In this document: positions 26,162-35,800 of the stretch, in pieces | Position numbering within the stretch: the stretch's first letter is position 1 | How the letters are laid out: each line of letters opens with the position of its first letter | NCBI RefSeq assembly: GCF_000374305.1 | Contig: NZ_KB894096.1 | Coordinates: 372,001-436,000, forward strand | Length of the DNA stretch: 64,000 nucleotides | From: Actinomadura flavalba DSM 45200 | GTDB taxonomy: Bacteria; Actinomycetota; Actinomycetes; Streptosporangiales; Streptosporangiaceae | Reading direction: 5' to 3' | Made by a program: the position numbers and the translations under genes | The notes under the pieces: model-generated | Database searches by the model: none | What the model was told of the DNA's origin: nothing | The model's input: the letters and a program-made list of their open reading frames with translations, nothing else

Positions 26162-27397
26162 TTAACGGAGCGCGACGCCGAGGAGTGCGTCGGTGATCTG
26201 GGCGAAGGCCAGCGGCGCGGACGGGTCGTCCCCGGCCGGACCGGCGGCCCAGGCGTCCAGTGCGGCGAGCGCGCCGGGGGCGTCCAGGTCGTCGGTGAGG
26301 CGGTCGCGGACCGCCGCGAGCGTCGCCGCGACGGGCGCGCCCGCCGGACGGGCCGCCGCCGCGCGCCAGCGCTCCAGCCGGGTTCGCGCGGCGTCCAGCT
26401 CGGCGTCCGTCCACTCCCAGTCGGCGCGGTAGTGGTGGGCCAGCAGCGCCAGCCGGACCGCCATCGGGTCGGCGCCCGACGACCGCAGCTTCGACACGAA
26501 GACCAGGTTGCCCCGCGACTTGGACATCTTCTCGCCGTCCAGGCCGACCATGCCCGCGTGCACGTAGGCGCGGGCGTGCGGGTGCTCGCCGGTCGCGACC
26601 TGGGCGTGCGCGGCGCTCATCTCGTGGTGCGGGAACGCCAGGTCCGAGCCGCCGCCCTCGACGTCGAACGCCATCCCGAGGTACTGCACGGAGATCGCGG
26701 CGCACTCGACGTGCCAGCCGGGGCGGCCGACGCCGAACGGCGACTCCCAGCCGGGCTCGTCCGGGCGCCGCGCCAGCCACAGCAGCGCGTCCAGCGGGTC
26801 GCGCTTGCCGGTGCGGCCGGGGTCGCCGCCGCGTTCGGCGAACAGCGGCGCCATCTGCTCGCGGGTCAGGCGGCTGACCTCACCGAACGTCGCGTCGGCG
26901 GCGACGGGGAAGTAGACGTCGCCGTCGACGGTGTAGGTGGCGTCCTTGGCGCGCAGCTTCTCCACCATCTCGACGACGAGCGGGATCGCCTCGACGGCGC
27001 CGATGTAGTGCGCGGGCGGCAGGACGCGCAGCGCCGTCATGTCCTCGCGGAACAGCTCGATCTCGCGGTCGGCCAGGGCGCGCCAGTCCTCGCCGTCGCG
27101 ATCGGCACGTTCCAGCAGGGGGTCGTCGATGTCGGTGGCGTTCTGCACGTAGTGGACGTCGTGCCCGAGGTCGCGCCACACCCGGTTCACCAGGTCGAAC
27201 GCCAGGTAGGTGTTCGCGTGCCCGATGTGCGTGGCGTCGTAGGGGGTGATGCCGCAGACGTACATGCGCGCGGTGGCGCCGGGCCGGGTCTCCCGGACGG
27301 CTCCCGCCGCCGTGTCGTACAGGCGGAGCGCCCCGGAGGCCGCCGGGAGCCCGGCGGCGGGAAGACTGGGCACGTACGGAGCCGACCACGATCGCAT
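26162..27397 (-). CDS. mshC: Cysteine:1D-myo-inosityl 2-amino-2-deoxy-alpha-D-glucopyranoside ligase MshC
   Basis: ATP-dependent ligase of mycothiol biosynthesis that joins cysteine to GlcN-inositol; related to cysteinyl-tRNA synthetase but lacking its anticodon domain, and its presence marks a mycothiol-making actinobacterium. The 411 residues show the zinc Cys in [10 protein letters not shown], the HIGH motif as HIGHANTY and KMSKS in EKMSKSRGN. Compared with CysRS, the C-terminus is short and ends after a small helical domain. ATG 27397 is chosen; a TATAAG box ends 9 nt before it and no ribosome site exists. A GTG two codons upstream is an alternative. Confidence 0.95.
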   Translation of the reverse strand: MRSWSAPYVPSLPAAGLPAASGALRLYDTAAGAVRETRPGATARMYVCGITPYDATHIGHANTYLAFDLVNRVWRDLGHDVHYVQNATDIDDPLLERADRDGEDWRALADREIELFREDMTALRVLPPAHYIGAVEAIPLVVEMVEKLRAKDATYTVDGDVYFPVAADATFGEVSRLTREQMAPLFAERGGDPGRTGKRDPLDALLWLARRPDEPGWESPFGVGRPGWHVECAAISVQYLGMAFDVEGGGSDLAFPHHEMSAAHAQVATGEHPHARAYVHAGMVGLDGEKMSKSRGNLVFVSKLRSSGADPMAVRLALLAHHYRADWEWTDAELDAARTRLERWRAAAARPAGAPVAATLAAVRDRLTDDLDAPGALAALDAWAAGPAGDDPSAPLAFAQITDALLGVALR

Positions 27398-27460
27398 GGT
27401 CACGAGCTTATAGCCGCCCGGTACGCACCGGTACGCCGAGGTGCCGCCCGGATCGGCCCG

Positions 27461-28405
27461 TCAGGCCAGGCGGACGCGGGGGTCGAGGAAGGAGTAGCCG
27501 ACGTCGACCAGCAGGTTCGCCAGGACGACGAAGAACGTCACCATGAGCGTCACGCCGATGATCACGGGGGTGTCGCCGAGCGCGATGGACTGGTAGACGA
27601 GCTGCCCGACGCCCTGGAGGCCGAAGACCTTCTCGGTGACGATGGTGGAGCCGATGAGGGCGCCGAGGTCGATGCCGAACTGGGTGACGACCGGCGTCAG
27701 CGCCGAGCGCAGGCCGTGCCGGTAGACGACGCGGCGTTCACCGAGCCCTTTGGCGCGCGCGGTGCGGATGTAGTCCTCGCTGAGGACGTCGAGCATGGCG
27801 CCGCGCGTCAGCCGCGTGTAGGTGGCCATGAGCAGGAACGCCAGCGCGATCCACGGCAGGATCATGCGCTGGAGGAAGTGCTCCTGGAGCGGCGGGCCCG
27901 CCTCGAACAGGTGGACGCCGTACTCGGCGGGCTTGGTGGAGAACAGGTAGAGCAGGACGAGCGCCATCACGAACGCGGGCGTGGACAGGCCGACGAGCAC
28001 GACGACGGTGATGACGCGGTCACCGAGGCCGCGGGCGCGCGTCGCGCTGAACACGCCGGTGGCGACGCCGCCGAGGAACCACAGCACGCCCGCGCCGAAG
28101 ACCAGCCACAGTGTCGTCGGCAGCCGCCCGGCGATCAGCGTGGCGACCGGGGTGCCGTTGACGTAGGACTCACCGAGGTCGCCGCGCGCCAGCCGGGCCA
28201 GCCACTCCCCGTACTGGACGATGGCGGGCCGGTCCAAACCGAGGTTGGCGCGGATCTGCGCGAGGGTCTCGGTGGACGCGCGGGGCCCGCCGATGACGCG
28301 TTCGACCGCGACGGGCGACACGTGCAGGAACACGAAGACCAGCGTGGCGACGAGCAGCAGCACCAGCGCCGCGTACAGCAGCCGGCGGATGACGAAACGC
28401 AGCAT
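27461..28405 (-). CDS. Second peptide importer: permease (OppB/DppB type)
   Basis: Last gene of the second peptide importer operon, 314 residues. It has the N-terminal helix, the GDLGESYVNGTPV extracytoplasmic motif, five core helices and the EAA loop SEDYIRTARAKGLGERRVVYRH, and ends SFLDPRVRLA. It is 10 nt downstream of the OppC-type gene. The protein is clearly distinct from the equivalent permease at 13331-14329, lacking that protein's Cys-containing insert. Confidence 0.92.
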   Translation of the reverse strand: MLRFVIRRLLYAALVLLLVATLVFVFLHVSPVAVERVIGGPRASTETLAQIRANLGLDRPAIVQYGEWLARLARGDLGESYVNGTPVATLIAGRLPTTLWLVFGAGVLWFLGGVATGVFSATRARGLGDRVITVVVLVGLSTPAFVMALVLLYLFSTKPAEYGVHLFEAGPPLQEHFLQRMILPWIALAFLLMATYTRLTRGAMLDVLSEDYIRTARAKGLGERRVVYRHGLRSALTPVVTQFGIDLGALIGSTIVTEKVFGLQGVGQLVYQSIALGDTPVIIGVTLMVTFFVVLANLLVDVGYSFLDPRVRLA

Positions 28406-28415
28406 GGCCCGCCCC

Positions 28416-29381
28416 TCACTTGGTCCGGACGACGCGGTCGGCGCGCGGGTCGAGCGCGTCGCGGATGCCGTCCCCGAGCAGGTTGAACGACAGGGTGGTG
28501 AGCAGGAGCAGCACGGCGGGCACCGCCAGCAGCCACCACGCGGTCTGGAAGACGTCGCTGCCCTCCGCGAGCATGCTGCCCCAGCTCGGCATCGGCAGCC
28601 GGACGCCGACGCCGAGGAACGACAGCGTCGCCTCGAACACGATCGAGGTGGGGATGAGCAGCGACGTCAGCACGGTGACCTGCGCGACGAGGTTCGGCAG
28701 CACGTCCACGACCATGATCCGGCCGCTGCCGGCGCCGAGCGAGCGGGCCGCCTCGACGAACTCCTTCTCCTTCATCGCCAGCACCTGGCCGCGGATGATG
28801 CGGCCGAACGCGGCGAAGGAGAAGAACGCGATGACGAGGATCGTCATGAGCAGGCTCGCCGGGACCGAGGAGATCTGGAACGTCGTCGCCAGCATGATCG
28901 CGACGAGGAGGTACGGGAGGGCGAGCGTGAGGTCCATGAGGCGGGCCAGCAGCGTGTCGAGCCAGCCGCCGACGAACCCCGACAGCGTGCCCACGACGAC
29001 GCCCGCCAGTGAGGCGACGACGGCCGCCGCGACGCCCACGATCAGGGAGATGCGGGCGCCGTAGGAGGCGCGGACGAACACGTCGCGGCCGAGCTGGTCG
29101 GCGCCGAGCCAGAACTCCGCCGACGGCCCGACCGGCTGCCCGGACGGGTCGAGGGCGGTGCGCGGGAACGTGGCGTCGTAGGCGTGGCCGGTCAGCGACT
29201 CCCACAGCGGCGCCAGCGCGGCGAACACGACCATCAGCGCGAGGATCACCAGCGACGCCAGCGCCAGCCGGTCGCGGCGGAAGCGGTTCCACGCGAGCTG
29301 GAACGGCGAGCGGCCCCGGACCGTCAGGGCCGGGCCGGCGTCGGCGTGGACGGCCTCGGCCTCCAGGTCGGAGAAGCTCAC
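28416..29381 (-). CDS. Second peptide importer: permease (OppC/DppC type)
   Basis: 321 residues: a cytosolic N-terminus of about 38 residues, a first helix, the extracytoplasmic motif FWLGADQLGRDVFVRASYGAR, then a BPD_transp_1 domain with the EAA loop KEKEFVEAARSLGAGSGRI and terminal GDGIRDALDPRADR. The GTG start overlaps the stop of the preceding ATPase gene as GTGA. Confidence 0.92.
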   Translation of the reverse strand: MSFSDLEAEAVHADAGPALTVRGRSPFQLAWNRFRRDRLALASLVILALMVVFAALAPLWESLTGHAYDATFPRTALDPSGQPVGPSAEFWLGADQLGRDVFVRASYGARISLIVGVAAAVVASLAGVVVGTLSGFVGGWLDTLLARLMDLTLALPYLLVAIMLATTFQISSVPASLLMTILVIAFFSFAAFGRIIRGQVLAMKEKEFVEAARSLGAGSGRIMVVDVLPNLVAQVTVLTSLLIPTSIVFEATLSFLGVGVRLPMPSWGSMLAEGSDVFQTAWWLLAVPAVLLLLTTLSFNLLGDGIRDALDPRADRVVRTK

Positions 29382-30490
29382 GTGTCGACCTCCGGCAGTT
29401 CCGGTTCGGTGGAGACCTGCGCGATGGCGGGCTCGCGGTGCGCCAGCCGCTCCCCCTCCTCGACGGGGAAGTGGCAGGCGGTGCGGTGGTCGCGGGGGTC
29501 GCCCAGGCGCGGCACGTAGGGCGGGTCCTCGTCGACGCAGCGGTCGGCGGCCTTGGGGCAGCGCGGATGGAAGCGGCAGCCGCTCGGCGGGTTCACCGGG
29601 GACGGGACGTCGCCGGTGAGCACGATCCGCTCGGCGGACTCGGCCGCGTCGGGGTCGGCGATGGACGCCGCCGACAGCAGCGCGGTCGCGTACGGGTGGC
29701 GGGGCCGGGTGTACAGGTCGGCGGCGCGGGCGGACTCCACGATGCGGCCCAGGTACATGACGGCGACGCGGTCGCTGACGTAGCGGACGACGGACAGGTC
29801 GTGCGCGATGAAGACGTAGGTGAGGCCGAACTCGGCCTGGAGGTCCTTGAGGAGGTTGATGACCTGCGCCTGGATGGACACGTCCAGCGCGGAGACGGGC
29901 TCGTCGCAGACGATGAGGCGGGGCCGCAGCGCCAGCGCGCGGGCGACGCCGATGCGCTGCCGCTGCCCGCCGGAGAACTCGGCCGGGAACCGGTTGTAGT
30001 GCTCGGGGTTCAGCCCGACCAGCTCCATCAGCTCCTGGACGCGGCGTTTGCGTTCGGCGCCGGAGGCCAGGCCGTGCACGGCGAACGGGTCACCGATGAT
30101 GGAGCCGACGCGGCGGCGCGGGTTCAGCGACCCGTACGGGTCCTGGAAGATCATCTGGACGTCGCGGCGGAACGCCTTGAGCCCGGCCTTGGACAGCCGG
30201 GTGATGTCGGTGCCCTCGAACAGGATGCGGCCGGACGTCACCGGATGCAGGCCCGTGATGCAGCGCGCCAGGGTGGACTTGCCCGAGCCGGACTCCCCCA
30301 CGATGCCGAGCGTCTCGCCCGCGCCGACGGCCAGGTCCACGCCGTCGACGGCGTGGACGCGGGCGACCTCCTTCTTGAACACGACGCCCTGCCGGATCGG
30401 GAAGTGCTTGACGACGCCCTCGACGGCGACGAGCGCGTCGCCGGGCGGCGCCGGGGCGTGCTGCGGCCCGGCGTCGGGCGGGACCTTCAT
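29378..30490 (-). CDS. Second peptide importer: ATP-binding protein (OppF/DppF type)
   Basis: 370 residues with Walker [10 protein letters not shown], signature [15 protein letters not shown], Walker [14 protein letters not shown] and a C-terminal oligopeptide domain with the Cys series [17 protein letters not shown] 30490 overlaps the previous stop as ATGA. The protein resembles the equivalent ATPase of the first operon (both share [11 protein letters not shown]), so the two operons are related, but they differ in gene order and in sequence. Confidence 0.92.
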   Translation of the reverse strand: MKVPPDAGPQHAPAPPGDALVAVEGVVKHFPIRQGVVFKKEVARVHAVDGVDLAVGAGETLGIVGESGSGKSTLARCITGLHPVTSGRILFEGTDITRLSKAGLKAFRRDVQMIFQDPYGSLNPRRRVGSIIGDPFAVHGLASGAERKRRVQELMELVGLNPEHYNRFPAEFSGGQRQRIGVARALALRPRLIVCDEPVSALDVSIQAQVINLLKDLQAEFGLTYVFIAHDLSVVRYVSDRVAVMYLGRIVESARAADLYTRPRHPYATALLSAASIADPDAAESAERIVLTGDVPSPVNPPSGCRFHPRCPKAADRCVDEDPPYVPRLGDPRDHRTACHFPVEEGERLAHREPAIAQVSTEPELPEVDT

Positions 30491-31596
30491 GAGCCGTCCC
30501 CCGTGGCGTCGCTGAGCCGCGAGCCCGCCGTGTGCGAGCCGCTGCCGGGCGGGCGGCCCGACCGGCCGATCTCGGCGGCGCGGACGCGCAGCTCCTCGGT
30601 GGCGGGGTCGAGGCCGGTGATCTCGCGGGGCAGCCAGCACGCCGAGCGGTGCGGGGTGCCGGGCGTGAGCGGTTCGCCGCCCGCGGCCTCCAGCGGCGGG
30701 TCCTCGCCGGGGCAGAGGTCCATGACGTAGGGGCAGCGGGGGTGGAAGACGCAGCCGGTCGGCAGGTTGATGAGGCTGGGCGGCTGCCCGCCGATCGCCT
30801 TGAGCCGGTCGCCGCCGGTGATCGACGGCACCGACTCCAGCAGCCCCTTGGTGTAGGGGTGGTGGGGCCGGTAGTACAGGTCGCGGCGGCCGGCGACCTC
30901 GACCGGGCGTCCCCCGTACATGACGAGCACGTCGTCGGCCATGTCGGCGATGACCCCCAGGTCGTGCGTGATCATGATGAGGGCGGTGTCGAACTCGCGT
31001 TGCAGCCGCCGCATCAGGTCGAGGATCTGCATCTGGACGGTGGCGTCCAGCGCGGTCGTCGGCTCGTCGGCGATGATCAGCTTGGGGTTGAGCGCCAGCG
31101 CCATCGCGATCATCGCGCGCTGCCGCATGCCGCCGGAGAACTGGTGCGGGTACTCGTCGGCGCGCTGCTCGGGCTGCGGGATGCCGACCAGCCCGAGCAT
31201 CTCCACTGCGCGCTTGCGCACCTGCCCCTTGGACAGGCCGGGTTCGTGGGCGCGGATCATCTCCTCGATCTGGAACCCGACCTTGTAGAGCGGGTGCAGG
31301 CTCGACAGCGGGTCCTGGAAGATCATGGCGATCTCGGCGCCGCGGATCTCCCGCATCCGCTTGTCGGAGACGGTGAGGAGGTCCTGTCCCTCGAACTCGG
31401 CGGTGCCCGACACCCGCGCGCCCGGCGTGAGCCGCATGAGCGTCTGCGTGCTGACGCTCTTGCCGGACCCGGACTCGCCGACGATGCCGAGGGTGCGGCC
31501 CCGCTCCACCTGGAACGACACCCCGCGCACCGCCTGCACGACCCCGTCGGGCGTGGGGAAGGAGACCCGCAGGTCCGTCACCGTCAGCAGCGTCAT
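30487..31596 (-). CDS. Second peptide importer: ATP-binding protein (OppD/DppD type)
   Basis: 369 residues. Walker [10 protein letters not shown], signature [15 protein letters not shown], Walker [15 protein letters not shown], and the C-terminal domain with CVFHPRCPYVMDLC. It follows the binding-protein gene by 28 nt and overlaps the next ATPase by ATGA. Confidence 0.92.
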   Translation of the reverse strand: MTLLTVTDLRVSFPTPDGVVQAVRGVSFQVERGRTLGIVGESGSGKSVSTQTLMRLTPGARVSGTAEFEGQDLLTVSDKRMREIRGAEIAMIFQDPLSSLHPLYKVGFQIEEMIRAHEPGLSKGQVRKRAVEMLGLVGIPQPEQRADEYPHQFSGGMRQRAMIAMALALNPKLIIADEPTTALDATVQMQILDLMRRLQREFDTALIMITHDLGVIADMADDVLVMYGGRPVEVAGRRDLYYRPHHPYTKGLLESVPSITGGDRLKAIGGQPPSLINLPTGCVFHPRCPYVMDLCPGEDPPLEAAGGEPLTPGTPHRSACWLPREITGLDPATEELRVRAAEIGRSGRPPGSGSHTAGSRLSDATGDGS

Positions 31597-31624
31597 CGGT
31601 GTCCTGTCTGTCAGGGCGGGTGGC

Positions 31625-33403
31625 TCAGCTCAGCTCGATCTGGCCGAAGTCGTAGCCCTGGTACATGGGCAGGTAACGGGCGTTGCCGACCCGGCCGGAG
31701 TGGAAGATCGGGTACCGCTGGTTCATGAACGGGACGACGGCCGCGTCCTCCATGATCTTGCGGTCGGCCTGCGCCCACGCCCCGGCGGCGGCGTTGGCGT
31801 CGCTGGCCTTCAGGGCCTGGTCGATGAGGCGGTTGACCTCGTCGTTGTTGTAGCCGCCGTAGTTGGTGGAGTTCGGGCCGTAGTGGCGGCCGTCGAACAG
31901 CGGCACGATGTTGGTGCGGCCGTTGTTGCCGTACCAGTCGGGAATCCAGCCGGGGGCGGCGATGTCCCACTTGCCGCCGCGCGCGTCGGACGGCGTGACC
32001 AGCGTGGTGTTGTAGAACGTGCCGTTGGTGTCGGGCGTGAGGTCGGCGGTGATGCCGCACGCCTGGAGGTTGGCCTGGACGGACTGGGCGATGCGCGGGT
32101 GGTTGCTGGACACGCGGTAGGGGAAGCGCAGTTTGATGCCGTTCGGGTACCCGGCGTCGCGGAGCATCTGCCGGCAGCGGTTCGCGTCGCCGGAGTTGTT
32201 CGGCGTCGGGTACAGGTTGAACGGCTGGTGGCCGACGCTGCGGGGCGGGATGACCTGGTTGAGGACGTCGCTGACGTCGGGGCCGCCGTAGATCTGCACC
32301 AGCGCCGTCTTGTCGATCGCGTACTGGATCGCGCGGCGGACCGGGGCCTTGCCGAGCGCGCCGTCGTTGTTCGGGCTGAGCGTGTTGAAGACGAGGTAGG
32401 GGTTGTTGGTCGACCCCTCCTTGATCTCGAAGTCGTCGTTGGACTTCAGGCTTGGGATGCGGGCCGTGGGGACGGTCTGGTCCCAGGCGAGGTCGGCCGA
32501 GCCCTGCTCCATCTGCTGCTGCACGACGTCGGGGCTGTCCTGCCCCATCGTGATGCGGATGCGCTGCGGCTTCTGGCCGCGCAGGTCGTCGCTCTCGGCG
32601 GACCAGGCGGGGTTGCGGTCGAGGACGTACTCCTGGTTGGGGGTGTAGGAGGTGATCTGGTACGGCCCGTTGGAGACCGTGTGGCCGCGGAACTGGGGGC
32701 TGTCGGGGATGTAGGCGTCGTACTCGGCGGGGGCCGCCGCCGCGAACTGCATCGCGAGGATGTTGGTGAAGTCGCTGGCGGGGGCGGTGAGGCGGACGAC
32801 GAGGGTCTTGTCGTCGCGGGCCTGGAGGCCGGAGACCTGGTTGTCGTTCTGGTAGGCGGCGATGGCCCGCGCGTCGTCGCCTGCGACGTCGCCGAAGCCG
32901 TCGCAGAACTTCTTCATGCCCTCGATGGTCTCGGTGTAGTACGCCATGCCGCCCGACGGCTTGGCCGGGTTGCAGATCCGCTTGATGCCGCGGACGAAGT
33001 CGCCCGCGGTGACCTCGCGGGGCGGCTGGGTGTTCCAGCGGACGCCGTCGCGCAGCCGGATCGTGTAGGTGCGGCCGTCGGCGCTGATGCCGCCGTTGCC
33101 GGTGCTGGGCATCTCGGCGGCGACGTCGGGACGGACCTGGATGGCCTCGTCGAAGCCGTCGGCGCCGCGGAAGCTGAACAGCGCCCGCGCGAACTGGCGG
33201 GTGAGCAGGCTGCTGACCGTGGTGTAGCCGCTGGAGGTGTCGAGGTGGTCGACGTCGGCGGACCCGACGACGCGTAGCGTGCCGCCCTCGCCGTCGCCCC
33301 CGCCGCCCCCGCCGCCACCGCCGCTGCCGCCCCCGCAGGCCGCGAGCCCGAGGATCAGGACCCCGGTTCCGGTGACCGCCGCCGCCCGTCGCTTGACCGT
33401 CAT
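31625..33403 (-). CDS. Second peptide importer: peptide-binding lipoprotein (SBP family 5)
   Basis: First gene of the second importer operon, 592 residues. ATG 33403 has GGGGGAG 5 nt upstream. The signal peptide ends in lipobox LAAC (Cys near residue 23). The mature start is an extreme glycine run, about a dozen Gly with only Ser and Asp interruptions, encoded by GGC/GGG repeats and acting as a flexible tether. A family-5 domain follows (YTIRLRDGVRW, SNGPYQITSY). Unlike the first operon, the receptor gene is first. Ligand is unknown beyond a peptide. Confidence 0.92.
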   Translation of the reverse strand: MTVKRRAAAVTGTGVLILGLAACGGGSGGGGGGGGGDGEGGTLRVVGSADVDHLDTSSGYTTVSSLLTRQFARALFSFRGADGFDEAIQVRPDVAAEMPSTGNGGISADGRTYTIRLRDGVRWNTQPPREVTAGDFVRGIKRICNPAKPSGGMAYYTETIEGMKKFCDGFGDVAGDDARAIAAYQNDNQVSGLQARDDKTLVVRLTAPASDFTNILAMQFAAAAPAEYDAYIPDSPQFRGHTVSNGPYQITSYTPNQEYVLDRNPAWSAESDDLRGQKPQRIRITMGQDSPDVVQQQMEQGSADLAWDQTVPTARIPSLKSNDDFEIKEGSTNNPYLVFNTLSPNNDGALGKAPVRRAIQYAIDKTALVQIYGGPDVSDVLNQVIPPRSVGHQPFNLYPTPNNSGDANRCRQMLRDAGYPNGIKLRFPYRVSSNHPRIAQSVQANLQACGITADLTPDTNGTFYNTTLVTPSDARGGKWDIAAPGWIPDWYGNNGRTNIVPLFDGRHYGPNSTNYGGYNNDEVNRLIDQALKASDANAAAGAWAQADRKIMEDAAVVPFMNQRYPIFHSGRVGNARYLPMYQGYDFGQIELS

Positions 33404-33570
33404 GCGCACTCCCCCGTCCGCGTGGCACCGGTGCCCCGCCCGGCCCCGCCATCGGGGGATGGCTGCCCCGGGTCGCACCACGAAGATCGCATCGGGTAGT
33501 CAAGTTAGCACCCAGAGTCAGGCACCGGGCGCGCTCGCGTCCGTTCCGTGGCGGTTCGCCGGGGAACGCG

Positions 33571-34335
33571 TTACAGGATGAGCGTCCAGGCGTCGGGATC
33601 GCCCGGTGTGCCGGAGAAGTCGTAGCGGACGCCGCCGGGGCCGAGCGCGGCCAGGCTGACCGAGCCGGTGCCCCAGACCCGGCCGTCGCCCAGGTCGATC
33701 ATCGGCAGCAGCGTGCGGGTGTCGGTGCGCGGCAGGCCGTCGCCGTGCAGCAGCGGCAGCCAGTCCTCCCACGCCTCCCCGACCGGCGGGCCCGGCTTGG
33801 GGACCGGACGCGGCGCGGCCCGGAAGCGGGGCCCGTAGTACGCCAGCCGCGCCGACATGAACGCCTCCTCCGCGCCGCCCTCGCCGTGCTCCTCCCCCTC
33901 CAGCCCGCTGTTGACGATCATGTGCAGGCCGGCGGTCAGCGCGCGGGTGCGCAGGGCGGTGCCGTCCCACGTCCACAGCGTCACCGCGTCGGGTTCGGCG
34001 CGCAGCAGGTGGAACGGTTCGTAGCGGGGCAGCTCCAGCGCCTCGGGGCCGGTCCCCGACGCGGCCAGCAGCGGCAGCCCGCCCCGGGAGATCCGCCGGT
34101 TCTCCGGCGGCAGCGTGCCCCGGCCGTTGAGCACGCACGCGGCGCGCGCCGCGCCGGGGTCGACGGCGAACCAGGTGCCGCCCGCGCGCAGGTCACGGCC
34201 GCCGACCAGCGCGGGCCGGTCCGGCCAGTGCCGGTCCGGCGGCTCCCAGGGGCGTCCGACGAACTCGTCCCGGACGCCGACGAGCAGCACCGGCACCGGG
34301 GAGGACGGGTCGACGTCGACGATCGCCGTGCACAT
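33571..34335 (-). CDS. NRDE (TANGO2-like) family protein
   Basis: 254 residues. It begins MCTAIV, with Cys2 as the probable N-terminal nucleophile of the NRDE/Ntn-like fold, and has a variant VRDEF where the family carries NRDE. GGRDLRAGGTWFAV and VLNGRG further support the family; SGLEGEE replaces the more usual second signature. The mammalian relative TANGO2 has a role in metabolism that is still debated; the bacterial role is unknown. It ends about 100 nt past the start of the second binding-protein gene and stands alone. Confidence 0.82.
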   Translation of the reverse strand: MCTAIVDVDPSSPVPVLLVGVRDEFVGRPWEPPDRHWPDRPALVGGRDLRAGGTWFAVDPGAARAACVLNGRGTLPPENRRISRGGLPLLAASGTGPEALELPRYEPFHLLRAEPDAVTLWTWDGTALRTRALTAGLHMIVNSGLEGEEHGEGGAEEAFMSARLAYYGPRFRAAPRPVPKPGPPVGEAWEDWLPLLHGDGLPRTDTRTLLPMIDLGDGRVWGTGSVSLAALGPGGVRYDFSGTPGDPDAWTLIL

Positions 34336-34383
34336 CGCCCCATCACAGCACCCGCCGCCGGGCGCCGCGCGGGCGGGGTGCCC

Positions 34384-35187
34384 CTACAGCGGCGGCCAGG
34401 GGACGGCGGGCCAGTCCTCGGAGGGGAACGGGTGGACGCGGTGCTTGAGCATCAGCTCGACGCGGTGCCGGGTCGCCGTGACCTCCTCGCCGGTGAGCAG
34501 TTCGGACAGCCGGGCGCCGAGGTCGCCGTCGAGGGCGGCGACGAGCCTGCGCAGGCCGTCGACCGCCTCGTCGGTGAGGGCCTCGCCGCGCCACTGCCAC
34601 AGGACCGTGCGCAGCTTGTACTCGGCGGAGAAGCAGACGCCGTGGTCGCAGCCGTAGACGTGGCCGCCGCCGGGCGGCAGCAGGTGGCCGATCTTGCGGT
34701 CGGCGTTGTTGACGACGGCGTCGAACACCGCCATCCGGCGGATCGCGGCGTCCTGCGAGCGCGACAGCGTCACCAGGTCGATGTCGGGATCGGGCTCGAC
34801 CCAGAGCTGCACCATGCCGACGCCGTAGGGGCCGTCGCGGTGGACGGTGGGCGGCACGACGTTCCAGCCGAGGGCCTGCGACACCGCGTAGGCGGCGACC
34901 TCGCGCTCGGCCAGGGTGCCGTCGGGGAAGTCCCACAGCGGGCGCTCCCCCGCGACCGGCTTGTACACGCACGCGGCCCGCACGCCCTGGTGCTCGACGG
35001 CGCAGTACAGGGTGGCGTTGGACGCCTGGACCAGGCGGCCCTCGACGGTGAGCCGCCCGCGGGTCAGCAGCCGCTCGACGGCCGCGACCTCGCGCGCGTC
35101 GGACGGGTCGGGCGGGGGCAGCGCGGCGGTGCGCGCGCCGTCCCCGACGGAGTTTCCGGCGGGACTGCGGTCAGGGGACGGCGTCAT
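34384..35187 (-). CDS. SCO1664-family protein with phosphatidylinositol-kinase-like fold
   Basis: 267 residues. Kinase-like landmarks are present: Lys in ACVYKPVAGERPLWDFP, Glu in LAEREVAAY, a catalytic-loop equivalent DAVVNNADRKIGH and a metal-binding CDHGVCF, as in the PI3/4-kinase and HipA-like branch. The substrate is unknown. Immediately upstream lie DUF3090 and a histidine phosphatase, an order known in Streptomyces (SCO1662-1664) and mycobacteria (Rv2133c-2135c). No lipid pathway gene is nearby, so a protein or small molecule could be the target. A weak GAGAAT box lies 6 nt before the ATG. Confidence 0.85.
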   Translation of the reverse strand: MTPSPDRSPAGNSVGDGARTAALPPPDPSDAREVAAVERLLTRGRLTVEGRLVQASNATLYCAVEHQGVRAACVYKPVAGERPLWDFPDGTLAEREVAAYAVSQALGWNVVPPTVHRDGPYGVGMVQLWVEPDPDIDLVTLSRSQDAAIRRMAVFDAVVNNADRKIGHLLPPGGGHVYGCDHGVCFSAEYKLRTVLWQWRGEALTDEAVDGLRRLVAALDGDLGARLSELLTGEEVTATRHRVELMLKHRVHPFPSEDWPAVPWPPL

Positions 35188-35235
35188 GCGTCCATTCTCC
35201 CGGCTGCGGGCCGCATGATCCAGCACACGGACATG

Positions 35236-35787
35236 TCAGCCCAGATACCCGTTCTGGCGCGGGCACACGTGCCCGGCGGAGTCCAGCGGGCGCCCGCACA
35301 GCGGGCACGGCGGCCGGCCCGCCGCGACGAGCCGCAGCGCGCGTTCGGCGAACGCGCGGGCCTGGGCGGGGGTGATGCTGACGCGGAGCACCGCGATGGC
35401 CGGATCGTCGTCGCCGACCTCGGCGGCGGGCTCCTCCTCCTCGGTGGCCTCCTGCGCCTCGATGACGACGCGGGCGTCCTCGGGGTCCCAGGCGAGCGCC
35501 ATCGTGCCGACGCGGAACTCCTCCTCGACGGGCTGGTCGAGCGGTTCGTCGTCGCGCAGCTCGGCGGGGGCGACCGCCGGGATCACCGCGTCGCCCTCGG
35601 CCCGCCGCAGCACCTCGTCCAGCAGCTCCTCCAGCCGCTCGGCCAGCAGCGACACCTGGAACTTCTCCAGCGCGACGCTGGTGACGCGGCGGCCGTCGCG
35701 GGCCTGGAGGAAGAAGGCGCGCTCGCCGGGCTGCCCGACGACTCCGGCGACGAACCTGTCGGGCAGTTCAAAGGAGATGACCGGCAT
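35236..35787 (-). CDS. DUF3090 family protein with C-terminal zinc ribbon
   Basis: 183 residues of the actinobacterial DUF3090 family (Rv2134c, SCO1663). The N-terminal domain (PDRFVAGVVGQPGERAFFLQ) has no known function. A strongly acidic stretch around residue 125-135 precedes a C-terminal four-cysteine motif CPLCGRP...HVCPR suited to bind zinc. The ATG lies 7 nt behind a TAGGGT box that includes the stop of the phosphatase gene, so it can be transcribed on its own as a leaderless mRNA. Confidence 0.88.
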   Translation of the reverse strand: MPVISFELPDRFVAGVVGQPGERAFFLQARDGRRVTSVALEKFQVSLLAERLEELLDEVLRRAEGDAVIPAVAPAELRDDEPLDQPVEEEFRVGTMALAWDPEDARVVIEAQEATEEEEPAAEVGDDDPAIAVLRVSITPAQARAFAERALRLVAAGRPPCPLCGRPLDSAGHVCPRQNGYLG

Positions 35788-35794
35788 GACCCCG

Positions 35795-35800
35795 ACCCTA
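35795..35800 (-). promoter_or_regulatory. -10 box of leaderless DUF3090 gene
   Basis: TAGGGT on the minus strand, 7 nt before the ATG at 35787. Its first three bases are the TAG stop codon of the upstream phosphatase gene. Confidence 0.45.

Noticed and set aside
27404..27450. Direct repeats GTACCGG-TGC-GTACCGG upstream of mshC as an operator
   Set aside because: Only two 7-nt copies in GC-rich sequence; no palindromic symmetry beyond ACCGGT and no candidate regulator nearby.
33404..33570. Promoter with TTGACT for the second peptide importer
   Set aside because: A TTGACT is present on the minus strand but no TANNNT lies 16-18 nt downstream.
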